From: Pseudomonas sp. LS-2
Lineage (GTDB): Bacteria > Pseudomonadota > Gammaproteobacteria > Pseudomonadales > Pseudomonadaceae
DNA length: 64,000 nt
NCBI RefSeq assembly: GCF_003605735.1
Contig: NZ_QXTJ01000026.1
Span: 327,512-391,511, forward strand
Direction of reading: 5' to 3'
Part shown: in pieces, positions 35,240 through 44,869 of the stretch
How the letters are laid out: each line of letters starts with the position of its first letter
Numbering within the stretch: position 1 is the stretch's first letter
The notes under the pieces: model-generated
What the model was told of the DNA's origin: nothing
Database searches by the model: none
Seen by the model: only the letters and a program-made list of their open reading frames with translations
Made by a program: the position numbers and the translations under genes

Positions 35240-35542
35240 TTAAAATAGATGCACCACTCGGGCCAGACCAACCTTCGGGGCAGCGAAAAGCTCCCTAAAG
35301 CCCATCACACATCCCTCGATGCATTGCCCTGACCAGCGCTTGCGCCGAGAAACTGTCTTCACCAGCAAATCGATTGGGAAAAACGGAATAACCGTTTCGA
35401 GAGACTGTTCCTTGGATACGCCTCCCCAAGCGAGTACAAGCGTCCCTTCTGCAGGTCGATTCATGGGGTGCCCCTCGTGCACCGGCAGGTCACGCTTGCC
35501 GTTAGAATTCAGCTCGTATTTGCTCTTTCGCTCCACCAACAA
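35240..35542 (-). CDS. Hypothetical protein (100 aa), uncertain start
   Basis: The frame reads naturally in the middle (VHEGHPMNRPAEGTLVLAWGG and TVIPFFPIDLLVKTVSRRKRW), but the only start codons are TTG/GTG near 35542. GGTGGAG is embedded just after these. It follows the 35566-35781 frame by 23 bp and may be part of the same small operon. No family recognised. Confidence 0.4.
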   Translation of the reverse strand: MLVERKSKYELNSNGKRDLPVHEGHPMNRPAEGTLVLAWGGVSKEQSLETVIPFFPIDLLVKTVSRRKRWSGQCIEGCVMGFRELFAAPKVGLARVVHLF

Positions 35543-35565
35543 ATAGCGATGCGCTTCGCCAAAGA

Positions 35566-35781
35566 CTAAGCGTCATCGCTACCCATGGTAACGAAATACA
35601 GGCCAAGTGAACCGTGATCAGGCATTAGCATACTCAGCTCCACCTTCGATGGCCCTACACCATCGACAGCCATCCATGAACCGATATGCAGGCCTACCTG
35701 GCTAGCCAACCATATTGCGCGCCTGTCGACATACTGTTCCAGAGCTGTCTGCTGCGATGAGTGCCACGTCATGGCCTTCAA
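35566..35781 (-). CDS. Small hypothetical protein (71 aa)
   Basis: Starts MKAMTWHSSQQTALEQYVDR and contains VGLHIGSWMAVDGVGPSKVELSMLMPDHGSLGLYFVTM, which looks like a small beta-rich fold. Unrecognised. Convergent with nothing; lies downstream of the LysR gene promoter-distal end on the same strand. Confidence 0.4.
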   Translation of the reverse strand: MKAMTWHSSQQTALEQYVDRRAIWLASQVGLHIGSWMAVDGVGPSKVELSMLMPDHGSLGLYFVTMGSDDA

Positions 35782-35852
35782 TCTTTGCTATGGACGTAAG
35801 CGGATGGCGAATACAACTTCCCTTCTGTTGAGGGCGTCACGTGGCCTAGCCG

Positions 35853-36746
35853 TTATCTCGCGTTGGCCGAGGCAAAGTCCTTGATCACCCTGAAAAAGGC
35901 TTCAAGGGAGAGTGAGATGAATTTGTCTCGGTGATAGACAGCGTGTAACTGCCGTTTGTGCTCAGGAATCACGTGATTCAACGAGATCAGTCTGCCTTCT
36001 GCGATGAGGTCTCCGACCACCCAATAGGAAAGGCAGCTGATTCCGATACCCGCCGCTACCATCCGCTTTATGGCTTCAGAACTGCCAATCTGCCGAGCAT
36101 TGCTCAAAGAACCAAGATGCGGTAAGAGCCACTGCTGTACCTCTTCAGCCGTGCCCGATCCCTCTTCGCGCACAAGCCAGCGTGCTTCACGTAGCTCACT
36201 GGCAGAAAGCTGCCCTTTATGTGCCAAAGGGTCATCTGCCGCTGCGACAATGATCAACTCGTCTTCACACCAGGGCTGCACGGCCAGAGTGGGCTGGTGG
36301 CTGGGCCCTTCAACCAGGCCAACGTCAATTGACAGTTGTGCCGCCTGCCGGGTGATCTCTGCACTGTTGCCCAGGATGACATCGATCTGTGTCCCGCCGG
36401 CACGCTCGGCCATGTGTTGCATAAGCAGCGGCATAATGTAGTTGCCAATCGTCGTGCTGCAACCTACTCGCAGCCGCGCGACCACGTCTGTCCGAAAACC
36501 ACCCTCGATCTCCAGCGCTGCTTCGATCAGGCGGATAGCCTTGGGCAGAAGTGTCTGGCCGTTTTCGTTCAGCACCAAGCGTTTGCCGACGCGGTCGAAG
36601 AGTTGAATATCCAAAGCACCTTCAAGTTCATGGAGTGCCGCGCTGGTCGCTGACTGCGACAGGGCAAGGGCTGCACTGGCTTGTGTGGTTGAACCCAGTT
36701 GGGCGATAGCGCGGAAGATGTCGAGTTGCCGAAGTGTGAGCTTCAC
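35853..36746 (-). CDS. LysR-family transcriptional regulator
   Basis: 297 aa, normal length. Residues 1-60 form the winged HTH (LRQLDIFRAIAQLGSTTQAS, SATSAALHELEGALDIQLFDRVGKRL); 90-290 form the substrate-binding domain with VGCSTTIGNYIMP opening and GIGISCLSYWVV. Of the CysB/CbbR-like subgroup by the TTIGNYIMP motif. Transcribed divergently from the TDT transporter gene with a 108-bp shared control region containing a palindrome, so it most likely controls that exporter and its own gene. Confidence 0.9.
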   Translation of the reverse strand: MKLTLRQLDIFRAIAQLGSTTQASAALALSQSATSAALHELEGALDIQLFDRVGKRLVLNENGQTLLPKAIRLIEAALEIEGGFRTDVVARLRVGCSTTIGNYIMPLLMQHMAERAGGTQIDVILGNSAEITRQAAQLSIDVGLVEGPSHQPTLAVQPWCEDELIIVAAADDPLAHKGQLSASELREARWLVREEGSGTAEEVQQWLLPHLGSLSNARQIGSSEAIKRMVAAGIGISCLSYWVVGDLIAEGRLISLNHVIPEHKRQLHAVYHRDKFISLSLEAFFRVIKDFASANAR

Positions 36747-36757
36747 TTTCTTACCTT

Positions 36758-36793
36758 AAAAACGGGTATGCCATATCCAAAATATCCGTTTTT
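36758..36793. promoter_or_regulatory. Inverted-repeat operator candidate between lysR and TDT gene
   Basis: Perfect 8-bp arms AAAAACGG (36758-36765) and CCGTTTTT (36786-36793) separated by 20 bp that themselves contain GGTAT/ATATCC-type half-symmetry. It is centred about 30 bp upstream of the lysR start and 80 bp upstream of the transporter start, the usual position for a LysR activation/autorepression site. Confidence 0.55.
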
Positions 36794-36854
36794 CCAGATA
36801 AGTGCATGCCGCTATTCTGAACCTATCACCGCATCGTAATCATTCGGAGGCTTT

Positions 36855-38027
36855 ATGCGCGAGATCAGCCTTACCAAGATCATGCAGGGCGGCCAGCCGC
36901 TCGCGGCGCTTTCCAATCCCAAAGAGGCGATTCGGCAGTTCACGCCTAATTGGTTTGCCGCCACGATGGGCACCGGCATTCTGGCCTTGGCCCTGGGGCA
37001 GTTGCCGGGTCACAGTACGCTGCTTGCAAGTGTTGGGGAGGCCCTTTGGCTGTTCAATATCCTGCTGTTCACCGTCTTCACCTTGATGTACGCCGCCCGC
37101 TGGGTGTTCTTCTTCGATGAAGCTAAACAGATCTTTGGGCATTCCACGGTTTCGATGTTTTTCGGCACGATACCGATGGGGCTGGCAACGATCATCAACG
37201 GCCTGGTTCAGTACGGCCTCCCAAACTGGGGAGACGGTGTGATACCCCTGGCTCATGCGCTCTGGTGGTGCGACGTCGCCATGGCAATGGCGTGTGGGGT
37301 GCTGATCCCTTTTATGATGTTTACCCGGCAGGAGCACAGCATCGACCAGATGACCGCCGTATGGCTACTTCCGGTGGTAGCGGCGGAAGTGGCAGCCGCC
37401 AGCGGCGGTACAATTGCAACGCATCTGGCCGATACCAGCGCTCAGTTCACGATGCTGATCACCAGCTACGTCTTGTGGGCCTACTCGGTTCCGGTGGCCT
37501 TAAGCATTTTGGTTATTCTGGTACTGCGTCTGGTACTTCATAAGTTGCCCCATGAGAGCATGGCGGCGTCGTCTTGGTTATCGCTGGGGCCGATTGGCAC
37601 GGGTGCGCTGGGCATGCTGGTCATTGGCAGCGATGCACCAGCAATCTTCGCCGCCCACGGCATGCCAGGCATCGGCTTGGTGGCCGGGGGTATAGGGGTG
37701 GTATCGGGCGTCCTGTTCTGGGGGCTAGGCTTGTGGTGGATGCTGTTGGCGCTATTGATCACCGCGCGTTATATCAAGGGCGGCATACCCTTCAATCTTG
37801 GCTGGTGGGGCTTCACCTTCCCGCTGGGGGTATATGCGGTGACCACGCTGAAGCTCGGCGCGACGCTGAATTTGACCTTTTTCGATGTGCTGGGCGTTAT
37901 CCTAGTGGTGATGTTGGCCATCATGTGGCTGGTGGTTGCGACCAAAACCGCCGCCGGTGCATACCGTGGCAATCTGTTTGTATCGCCCTGTATCGCGTCA
38001 CTGAACGCTAAGCGCGCCGGTCGCTAA
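36855..38027 (+). CDS. TDT-family transporter (SLAC1/TehA-like exporter)
   Basis: 390 aa, about ten membrane helices. Family marks: FTPNWFAATMGTGILALALGQLP (TM1), the pore-region WWCDVAMAMACGVLIPFMMF, VVAAEVAAASGGTIA with the conserved small residues, and FNLGWWGFTFPLGVYAVTT (Phe gate region). Related proteins export sulfite, malate or other small anions. CGGAGG sits 5 nt before the ATG. Divergent from a LysR regulator, which often senses the exported solute. Ends 3 bp from the convergent UDG-like gene. Confidence 0.87.
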   Translation: MREISLTKIMQGGQPLAALSNPKEAIRQFTPNWFAATMGTGILALALGQLPGHSTLLASVGEALWLFNILLFTVFTLMYAARWVFFFDEAKQIFGHSTVSMFFGTIPMGLATIINGLVQYGLPNWGDGVIPLAHALWWCDVAMAMACGVLIPFMMFTRQEHSIDQMTAVWLLPVVAAEVAAASGGTIATHLADTSAQFTMLITSYVLWAYSVPVALSILVILVLRLVLHKLPHESMAASSWLSLGPIGTGALGMLVIGSDAPAIFAAHGMPGIGLVAGGIGVVSGVLFWGLGLWWMLLALLITARYIKGGIPFNLGWWGFTFPLGVYAVTTLKLGATLNLTFFDVLGVILVVMLAIMWLVVATKTAAGAYRGNLFVSPCIASLNAKRAGR

Positions 38028-38030
38028 CGA

Positions 38031-38603
38031 TCAGACAGTTGCCACCTGCGCCGCTCGGGTCAGCGTGGCGACAATGTCTTTAGCGACATCGGGATGCTGA
38101 CACACCGAAAGTGGGCTCGGGTGGGGCATAGCGAGCAGCCTTACCGCAGGGCGATGAAGCTCGATTTCGGGTGCCGCTCTCTGCGCCACACGCCCAGCCA
38201 AGACCACGACGCGTAAACACGGGAGCAAATCCATTACCTCTTTCAGCAGTGTGACGCCCTCTGTGATTTTCGAGCGTGTGATCGCTTCGGCAGGGTTGTC
38301 CAGATCCGGCAGCCATGGATAGAGATTCCACAAAATGCTCTGCTCACGCGCGAGACACGTCTGTTCGAGGAAGCGCTTCAGGTTTCGCTGGGAGGGCCCT
38401 GTGTTGTCGCGGGAAACGAAGCGTGGCCATGAGCAGTCTTTGGCGGGAGACTCCAGCAATATCAGAACAGACGCATCGACTCCACCATCCAGTGGGTCGA
38501 AGTAAGGCAGTTTTCTACCGAAGCAGCGCCTTTCCACCCATGTGTTCAGTGCACGCACGTGCGGGGAATATAGAAGTTTTTGGCGTATCTCAGAGATGTT
38601 CAC
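38031..38603 (-). CDS. Uracil-DNA glycosylase superfamily protein
   Basis: 190 aa. Superfamily elements in order: LILLESPAKD (motif A position), FLEQTCLAREQSILWNLYPWLPD (substrate-pocket region with the Asn-Leu-Tyr-Pro run), VVVLAGRVAQRA and LAMPHPSPLSV (motif B with the catalytic His). Probably removes damaged bases or is a non-catalytic relative. Convergent with the TDT gene with only 3 bp between stops. Confidence 0.78.
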   Translation of the reverse strand: MNISEIRQKLLYSPHVRALNTWVERRCFGRKLPYFDPLDGGVDASVLILLESPAKDCSWPRFVSRDNTGPSQRNLKRFLEQTCLAREQSILWNLYPWLPDLDNPAEAITRSKITEGVTLLKEVMDLLPCLRVVVLAGRVAQRAAPEIELHRPAVRLLAMPHPSPLSVCQHPDVAKDIVATLTRAAQVATV

Positions 38604-38711
38604 GACATAGTCCTTTTCAAGGCTCGTTGCAGACCATCCAAGCCTTCCTAAACGCTATAGAGGCATGTGGTGAGTCGCGGCCAATGATACCTCCCCTCTT
38701 TATCTAGAAGG

Positions 38712-39789
38712 TCAAACTGCCTTGGGCTGCTGCCAGTGGAATGGCAGCAACTTATTAACTTCACTGGCCTTCTGTGTCGGCAACCGAGTAAGTACATCTT
38801 TGAGATACGCATACGGATCATGCCCGTTCATGCGTGCCGACTGGATCAGGCTCATGATCGCCGCCGCCCGTTTTCCACTGCGCAGCGATCCGGCGAAGAG
38901 CCAGTTTGACCTCCCGAGCGCCCATGGCCTGATCTGGTTCTCCACGGCGTTGTTGTCGATGGGCACGGCTCCGTTATCCCGGTAGCGCGTCAGCGCTACC
39001 CAGCGTCTCAGGTTGTAATCCAGCGCCTTGGCTGTAGCCGAACCCTCGAGCACAAGACCACGCTGAGCCAACATCCATTCGTGCAGTTTCGCTGCGATGG
39101 GAACCGCCATTTCCTGCCGCAATTGCCTACGATCTTCGTCGCTCATGTCCTTGGCCTGTCGTTCGACTTCATACAAGCCGCCGATGGAGTGCAGCGCCTG
39201 TTCGGCCAACTGGCTTTTGTTCGCCACATTGCAGGTCGAAAAACTTGCGCCGGGCGTGTGCCATGCAACCGATTTCGGTAATGCCTTGTTCGAAGCCGGC
39301 TTTGTAGCCTGCGAAGTCATCGCACACCAGTTTGCCGTTCCAAGTGCCCAGGAAATTGCGCGCATGTTCGCCAGCACGGCTGGGGCTGAAGTCGTAGACC
39401 ACAGCCTTTAGTGCAGAGAACGGCGTGGTGCAGTAGGCCCAGACGTACGCTCGGTGCGTCTTCTTTTCGCCCGGTGCCAACATCTGCACCGGTGTTTCAT
39501 CGGCATGGACGACTCGCTGGGACAGCACGGCTTCACGCAGCGCGTCGACCAGCGGCTGGGGCCGCACGCCGGTTTGTCCTACCCACTGGGCCAAGGTCGA
39601 GCGAGCAATTTCCAATCCGGCGCGGCCAAAGATTTTCTCCTGCCGGTACAGCGGCAAGTGATCGGCAAATTTGGCCACCATGACGTGGGCCAGCAAGCCT
39701 GCTGTCGGGGTACCTTTGTCGATAATCTGCGCCGGCACCGGCGCCTGGATCAGTGTTTCGCACTGACGGCAGGCCCACTTGCCACGCAC
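38712..39789 (-). pseudogene. tnpC: IS66 transposase TnpC, N-terminally deleted and frameshifted
   Basis: Begins mid-protein at the zinc-finger segment RGKWACRQCETLIQAP, continues through the DDE domain (VVHADETPVQMLAPGEKKTHRAY, LVCDDFAGYK, GCMAHARRKFFDL). It then shifts frame near 39235 and resumes as NVANKSQLAEQALHSIGGLYE to the normal end (NNAVENQIRPWALGRSNWLF..., LLPFHWQQPK). Inactive. Confidence 0.82.
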
Positions 39790-40028
39790 ACGGGCAATTC
39801 AATGATCACTGACGCTTCGGCTGGCTGTTTAGGGGCGGCCTTCAGCGGGACGAATGCTGGCAGCGAGGTTGTTGCGGGCTGGCCCTGGTAGAGCGGCATC
39901 CATTTTCGGATGACATTGGCATTGATGCCGTGGCTGATGGCGACACTTGACACGGTTGCCCCAGGTTGCAGGCATTCCTGAACGACTTGGGCTTTGAACG
40001 GTTTCGGATAAGAGCTTCGTTGGCGCAT
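39790..40028 (-). pseudogene. tnpA: IS66 accessory protein TnpA, 3' truncated
   Basis: MRQRSSYPKPFKAQVVQECLQ followed by GATVSSVAISHGINANVIRKW is the IS66 TnpA helix-turn-helix. Similarity stops at VIIELP, about residue 80 of an expected 105-110, at the deletion junction with tnpC. Confidence 0.8.
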
Positions 40029-40332
40029 GGAAATCCTGGCGATAAGGGTGATCGCGTCCGCTAAAATACGCGGACACCATCACCCTTAAAGCTGGAGTTC
40101 GGAAGGTGAGTTCGCCGGACGCTTACCTATGGACTTTGCCACGTAGCATTACTACAGAAAGCAAAAGCACCTCAGTCGGCATCGTTACCACGCACGTATA
40201 TCTTTATCCGTAAAGCTCCCAGGCAGACGCCAAGCAACTGAATCGATTCAATCAGAAATGATGCCAAGCAATGCCTTGCGCCCGAGCATTGCCAAGGCTA
40301 TTACTTGGATATCCGCTCGGGGAGGCGCGAAA

Positions 40333-40569
40333 ATGCAACCACGATTCGTTATCGTCCCAGCTGTGCCAATGGAGACTGATGTGTTCCGAGTAGGTCTCAG
40401 ATTCTATGCCGCGACCACTTCAACGGGCTTCGACATCTACGATAACCAAGAGAAGATTCGGCTTAAACGAGGATTTCCCAGTAGGTCGGTAGGGGCTTCG
40501 GCGTGCGCAAAAATGAACGCCGAATCACGCAATCCAGAAGAGCTATTCCCATTACCACGAACAGACTGA
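40333..40569 (+). CDS. Small hypothetical protein (78 aa)
   Basis: MQPRFVIVPAVPMETDVFRV is followed by a beta-rich segment GLRFYAATTSTGFDIYDNQEKIRL. GGGAGG lies 7 nt before ATG 40333, supporting this start over ATG 40258. It sits directly downstream of the IS66 right end. No family recognised. Confidence 0.5.
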   Translation: MQPRFVIVPAVPMETDVFRVGLRFYAATTSTGFDIYDNQEKIRLKRGFPSRSVGASACAKMNAESRNPEELFPLPRTD

Positions 40570-40820
40570 AGCGTAGTGGCGTTAGTCAATTGTGGATGAG
40601 ATGGATAGAAAGGGACTGCTGCTTGGCAATGCGCCAGCGGCCCGAGGTCGTGCGCGATCATTGGATGCGTCAAGACCGACCATCTGCCGACCATTCTGGA
40701 TGTCAGGCGAGTGCCCCCAACCCCAATCAGCTGCATGTGAGATGCTCGGATGACGGCCTATCCAAATAGCGCCGTCATCACCATGTAAGCTAGGCACTCG
40801 CAACGTTTAGCGCCCGAGTG

Positions 40821-41336
40821 TTATTGACCAGCGTCACCTCCGTGAGTCTTGGCGAGTTCCTTCGCTTTTTCCAGATGCGCCTTCAGTGTTGGCAAGGTCG
40901 ATGTAGCAAACTGCTTGAGTTCAGCGTCATCGCCATTCTTAACCTCGTCCTCGAAGATCTCGATAGTGGCCTCGTGAGCTTTGACCTGGTTATTCGCGTA
41001 TGCCTGATCGAAGGATTTCGCTGAGCGCAGATCTAAGATCATGGCTTTCGCCTTGTCTAGCAGCTCGGCATCGGTCGAGACCTTAAGCTTTTTCTGATCC
41101 GCTATAGCCTTGAGCTTTTCATTGGCAGCAGTGTGATCTTTGATCATCATCGCCCCAAAAGCTTTCACGTCCGCAGCGGTGCCCTTCTCCTGAGCGAGCT
41201 TGCCGGCTTCTACTTCGGCCACGCCTTTGGCGGATGCATCCTCGACGAAATCATCAGCATCCGTCGCAGCAAAAATAGTTCCAGATGCCAGGGAGACGGA
41301 GATGGCCAGAGCGGCAGCATAGAATGTCTTTTTCAT
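40821..41336 (-). CDS. DUF4142 periplasmic protein
   Basis: 171 aa with a clear signal peptide (MKKTFYAAALAISVSLASG, cut near AFA-AT), then a ferritin-like four-helix DUF4142 domain: DDFVEDASAKGVAEVEAGKLAQEKG, VKAFGAMMIKDHTAANEKL, YANNQVKAHEATIEIFEDE, LPTLKAHLEKAKEL. The family has His/Glu pairs positioned like metal ligands but no proven chemistry. AAGGA fixes the start at 41336. Stress-inducible in related bacteria by reputation; here monocistronic. Confidence 0.87.
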   Translation of the reverse strand: MKKTFYAAALAISVSLASGTIFAATDADDFVEDASAKGVAEVEAGKLAQEKGTAADVKAFGAMMIKDHTAANEKLKAIADQKKLKVSTDAELLDKAKAMILDLRSAKSFDQAYANNQVKAHEATIEIFEDEVKNGDDAELKQFATSTLPTLKAHLEKAKELAKTHGGDAGQ

Positions 41337-41588
41337 GATCGGTTCCTTGTCATTGTGCGAATCAGCCCTAGCGCTGGGCTGTACGGTTGTGACACACAAG
41401 AGAAGAAAGCAGTTTCATCGGATCGTAAACGGGAGGCCAATCGCGGGCCGAACAAACCGCAAGTTTGGCCATCCGTTCGACGGATGTAGGTTCGACTACC
41501 TACCCTCGAGCGCGGCTGCTGAACGGGCCAGTATTTTCCCGGCGCTGTGGGGCTGAATCAGGGTCAGCCCCAGTCCCATTTTTCCGAG

Positions 41589-42737
41589 CTATTGCAAGGG
41601 GGCGCCCCTTGAAGAGGAATAGCGTAGATTTTTGTAACCTTCGTTTTCAGGATCGTCTTGCGGCATGGGAAGGGAGGCCACATATACAGTTCTGGATGGG
41701 AACGCGAACTCGACACCCATTTCTGCAAACGCTTCCATCATCTCGATATTGATCGCCTGCTGAACATCCATGTATACGTTATAGCTTGGATCAAGAACGA
41801 TATATACGGTTTCAAAATTCAACGAGCTTTCGCCGAAGCTCAGAAAGTGCGAGCGATCAAATCTGGCCATTTTCTGCTTGCGGATAATCTCCTCAACTCG
41901 TGCTGGCACCTGTTTGACTTGCTCAGCGGTACACCCGTAGTTCAGGCGAAATTCAAAAACAATTCTTCTTTCTTGCAGGCGTTTATAATTCTGAATTGTG
42001 CTGCCAATCATCTCGGCATTGGCCATGACAATCTGTTCACCACCAAGGCTACGAATTCGAGTGGTCTTGAGACCAACATGCTCGACTGTACCGGCAAGCG
42101 ATCCAACCACGATAAAATCACCAACCTCAAAGGGTTTGTCTACTGCAATCGAGAGCGAGGCCAAGACATCACCCAACACATTCTGCACGGCCAATGCGAT
42201 TGCAATACCGCCGACGCCAAGGCTCGCAACGAAGGCGGTAATGTTGACGCCGAGGTTGGATAGCATAGCCAGCACAATCACAGCCCAAAGGAAAACCTTT
42301 GAGCCCACCAGAGAAAGTGTCGCCAATGCGCTGCTGGAGTAGACATCAGGCTGCCGGTGCTTTCTAAAATAGCTCAGCAAAGCTAACGCAATAGCCCGGT
42401 TAAGCCACAGCCCTATCTGAAGAGCCACGACAACGAACCAAAGGCTGCTGACCCTGGACGACCATCTTTCAGGCAGATCGAGAACCCCTACCCCGACCAA
42501 AAATGAGCCGAGAAACAGAAGTGCATTGCTGGTACTCGAGAGAACTTCGAGAGAGATACGGCTAACATTCGATCCCGTTTTTTCAGTACGACGTCTAAGA
42601 TTTTTCACTATGAAGCCAATGCCAGCACGCACTACCAAGAACGTCACAAGCACTGCTATCACCGCTAGAAACCAGTTCGCCACTGAGATTCCGAATACTT
42701 CCACCCCTGTGAGACTTGCTATAAATTCCCAGTTCAT
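41589..42737 (-). CDS. MscS-family mechanosensitive ion channel
   Basis: 382 aa inner-membrane channel of the small-conductance family. Several membrane helices occupy residues 20-190. The pore helix reads GVNITAFVASLGVGGIAIALAVQN (alternating Gly/Ala, about 165-190), followed by the beta domain PFEVGDFIVVGSLAGTVEHVGLKTTRIRSLGGEQIVMANAEM and the C-terminal domain ending FAFPSRTVYVAS. Released solutes relieve hypo-osmotic shock. ATG 42737 is favoured by a GGTGG 8 nt upstream; ATG 42749 is also possible. Confidence 0.9.
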   Translation of the reverse strand: MNWEFIASLTGVEVFGISVANWFLAVIAVLVTFLVVRAGIGFIVKNLRRRTEKTGSNVSRISLEVLSSTSNALLFLGSFLVGVGVLDLPERWSSRVSSLWFVVVALQIGLWLNRAIALALLSYFRKHRQPDVYSSSALATLSLVGSKVFLWAVIVLAMLSNLGVNITAFVASLGVGGIAIALAVQNVLGDVLASLSIAVDKPFEVGDFIVVGSLAGTVEHVGLKTTRIRSLGGEQIVMANAEMIGSTIQNYKRLQERRIVFEFRLNYGCTAEQVKQVPARVEEIIRKQKMARFDRSHFLSFGESSLNFETVYIVLDPSYNVYMDVQQAINIEMMEAFAEMGVEFAFPSRTVYVASLPMPQDDPENEGYKNLRYSSSRGAPLQ

Positions 42738-42749
42738 AAAAACATCCAC

Positions 42750-43345
42750 CTCTTTTAACGCTGTGTATTACATCGAGCTTTTCCCAGCTCGATCTCATTC
42801 ATACATCAGTGCCTATCACTGTGCATCACACCTGTCTTCGAGGGCTCAAAACGCGATTTGTCCATTTTTTTAGAGTGAGCTTGTGGCGCCAATCGTGCTC
42901 TGTCCGGCCACGCCCGAGGCAATCTGTGAACGGGGGCGGCAGCTGAACAGCAAAGGCAGACCCTGTCAGCAGGATTGCCATTCCCATGGGACGCCTCCCG
43001 TGTACTAAAACAGTCAACGAGGGAGATGGGTCGTCGCATAAGGTTACCGATGATCTGCCATAGCTCGATTCGCCATCACTAGGCGTGGATTCGGTATTGA
43101 TGGCGCAAAAGATCCGGAGTGATCAGTCGAGGATGTGAGCTCGTAGCCGCTGGCGTTTAGCAGGTCAAGATTAGTAGTGGGCCACCTGACCCCTTAACCT
43201 GATCGGGGTGAGATCACTCAACTCGACTCAGCCATTCTAATTTGCAAGCGCGAGACGGACTTACCCGGTTCTCGACCAGCTATGGGTCAGTCGACCTATG
43301 TGACAACTGACTCACGTCACGAGCCTTAACCAGTGGCGGCTCGTC
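42750..43345. other. Gap between MscS and DUF2254 genes
   Basis: Nearly 600 bp with no frame I can support. Short minus-strand frames (for example 42806-43039) have atypical composition and no RBS. I see no convincing hairpin or repeat; promoter of the MscS gene presumably lies at its left side. Confidence 0.35.
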
Positions 43346-44623
43346 TCAGCTCACAAGGTTTGAGGCAACGCGTTCAAGCTGGTTTTTATCTTCATCCAAC
43401 ACTAAAGCTGTCCGGGCGCGCTTTATCAGCAACATCGCGTGCTGACGACAGATAACCTTGAAGAACTGGGGATTGATCTCAGCCAGGCTGACAAGCGCCT
43501 TCATCGTGCGAATGTCTACTTCAATGACGCTGGCGCCATCCCGGGCTCTCGGTGAAAAAAAATCATCGAAGAGGTCATCCACATTTAGTCCGCGCAGATG
43601 TACCTGCATGCATGCAGAATCGACTTCTGCAGACTCATCGGCTTGTGTCGCCCATCGCGTAAAGCACCTTACACCACGACCAACAATGTCAATCGCCGTT
43701 CCTGGATCATTCACCGCAGGTGACAGCGCACGAGATGCGATTTCAGAAAGAACCGAAAGTCCAAATCTCGGGTCATGCTCGAACGTGCGGCGGATGCCGA
43801 TGGTAATAGCAGCCAGGATTCGGCTCTTGAGGATCTGAATGTCTTCAGCTCCGTCATGGCCTGGCTGGAGAGTCCTGGCCAGCACCATCCCTTCGTGCAC
43901 AAATGTGCCAGGCAGCACCTCTACGTAAATTCGAACGTCAAATTCCTGGGCCACTGCTCCCAGAGCCTGGACGTCAATGTGTCGCACGTAACCAGTCTCG
44001 GGGCTGACCACCACCGAAGTTGAAGTCGGTAGCCCGAGTTCAGCTGGGTATTCTGCCGCACCGAGGAATGGCCACTTCATACGGCTCTGTATAGCTTCGA
44101 GCGTTGCTCGCTCGACGCGGTCAATGGTCTCTCCCACGCGCCCAAGTTTGGACAGGTGATCAATCCACCGCAGCAACGTGTAGACGATCAAGATTACGAC
44201 GCCGATGGTCACGGTAAACAACACGACTCTGCCCTGCGCGCCATACGCTCCCGTGCTCAGCGCGATGATTCCTACCAGGCTAAATAAGAACGAGCCGATG
44301 AACGTCGCCAAGGCATTCTGCGTCGTGGAGTCTTCCATAACCAAGGTAGTTGCACGTGGCGTCACCCCGCTGCTGGCAGCACTGTAGGCTGAGACCATTG
44401 TGCTAAGGGAGAAGGTTGTGACGGCGAGCATACTGGAGGCGATGATCCCCAAGATCTTGTCCACCGCATCTGCACCGATCTGAGTCGGCAGAGAAGCGGG
44501 TACGAACCCTTTGAAAAATATCGCTATTAACGCCGTTGCTATTCCGAGAAGGGAAAAAAGGCTAGCGCGGAACCATAGCCTTTTGGTCAGACGAGCCAGA
44601 GCCCAGCGCCATCGAGCAATCAT
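43346..44623 (-). CDS. DUF2254 family membrane protein
   Basis: 425 aa from ATG 44623. Four membrane helices (residues 18-42, 58-80, 103-130, 138-160) are followed by a soluble domain. Family marks: TFSLSTMVSAYSAASSGVTPRATTLVMEDSTTQNALATFIGSFLFSL-type block at 65-115 and RTFEHDPRFGLSVLSEIASRALSPAVNDPGTAIDI near 300-330. Unknown function; channel-like by architecture. Frame extends to 44833 without RBS, so the long form is rejected. Divergent from the antiporter gene. Confidence 0.87.
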   Translation of the reverse strand: MIARWRWALARLTKRLWFRASLFSLLGIATALIAIFFKGFVPASLPTQIGADAVDKILGIIASSMLAVTTFSLSTMVSAYSAASSGVTPRATTLVMEDSTTQNALATFIGSFLFSLVGIIALSTGAYGAQGRVVLFTVTIGVVILIVYTLLRWIDHLSKLGRVGETIDRVERATLEAIQSRMKWPFLGAAEYPAELGLPTSTSVVVSPETGYVRHIDVQALGAVAQEFDVRIYVEVLPGTFVHEGMVLARTLQPGHDGAEDIQILKSRILAAITIGIRRTFEHDPRFGLSVLSEIASRALSPAVNDPGTAIDIVGRGVRCFTRWATQADESAEVDSACMQVHLRGLNVDDLFDDFFSPRARDGASVIEVDIRTMKALVSLAEINPQFFKVICRQHAMLLIKRARTALVLDEDKNQLERVASNLVS

Positions 44624-44869
44624 CGTGCAGGTACCTTGGATTAATGGACAAGACGGAAACGCGGTGAGCTGGAGCCACAGGCTGCCACGCCAGATGGAGT
44701 GAGTAGAGGCCAAAAAAGTTTCATCGCCAAAACGGGGGCAGTTTATTGGCGTGCATTCCGAAACGCACTTTGAAACGTTTTTGCCGTCGAAAGTCCTGCG
44801 TCCCCCTACGCAGTTACCAAATTCCGGACGCAACCTAAGCGAACATTTTCAAAGGGAGCCCTTGGGCCA

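Larger units (their letters stand above)
38712..40126 (-). mobile_element. IS66-family element, internally deleted
   Basis: The right end at 40126 begins GTAAGCGTCCGGCGAACTCACC when read inward, the IS66-type terminal repeat. Inside, tnpA is cut at about codon 80 and joined directly to the middle of tnpC, removing tnpB; tnpC also has a frameshift. The matching left terminal repeat was not found next to the tnpC stop, so the element is probably also truncated there. Confidence 0.75.

Noticed and set aside
41658..42263. Plus-strand frame of 201 codons
   Set aside because: Antisense to the MscS channel gene; composition is not protein-like.
42806..43039. Minus-strand frame of 77 codons between MscS and DUF2254
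   Set aside because: No ribosome site, atypical composition and a competing frame on the same strand.
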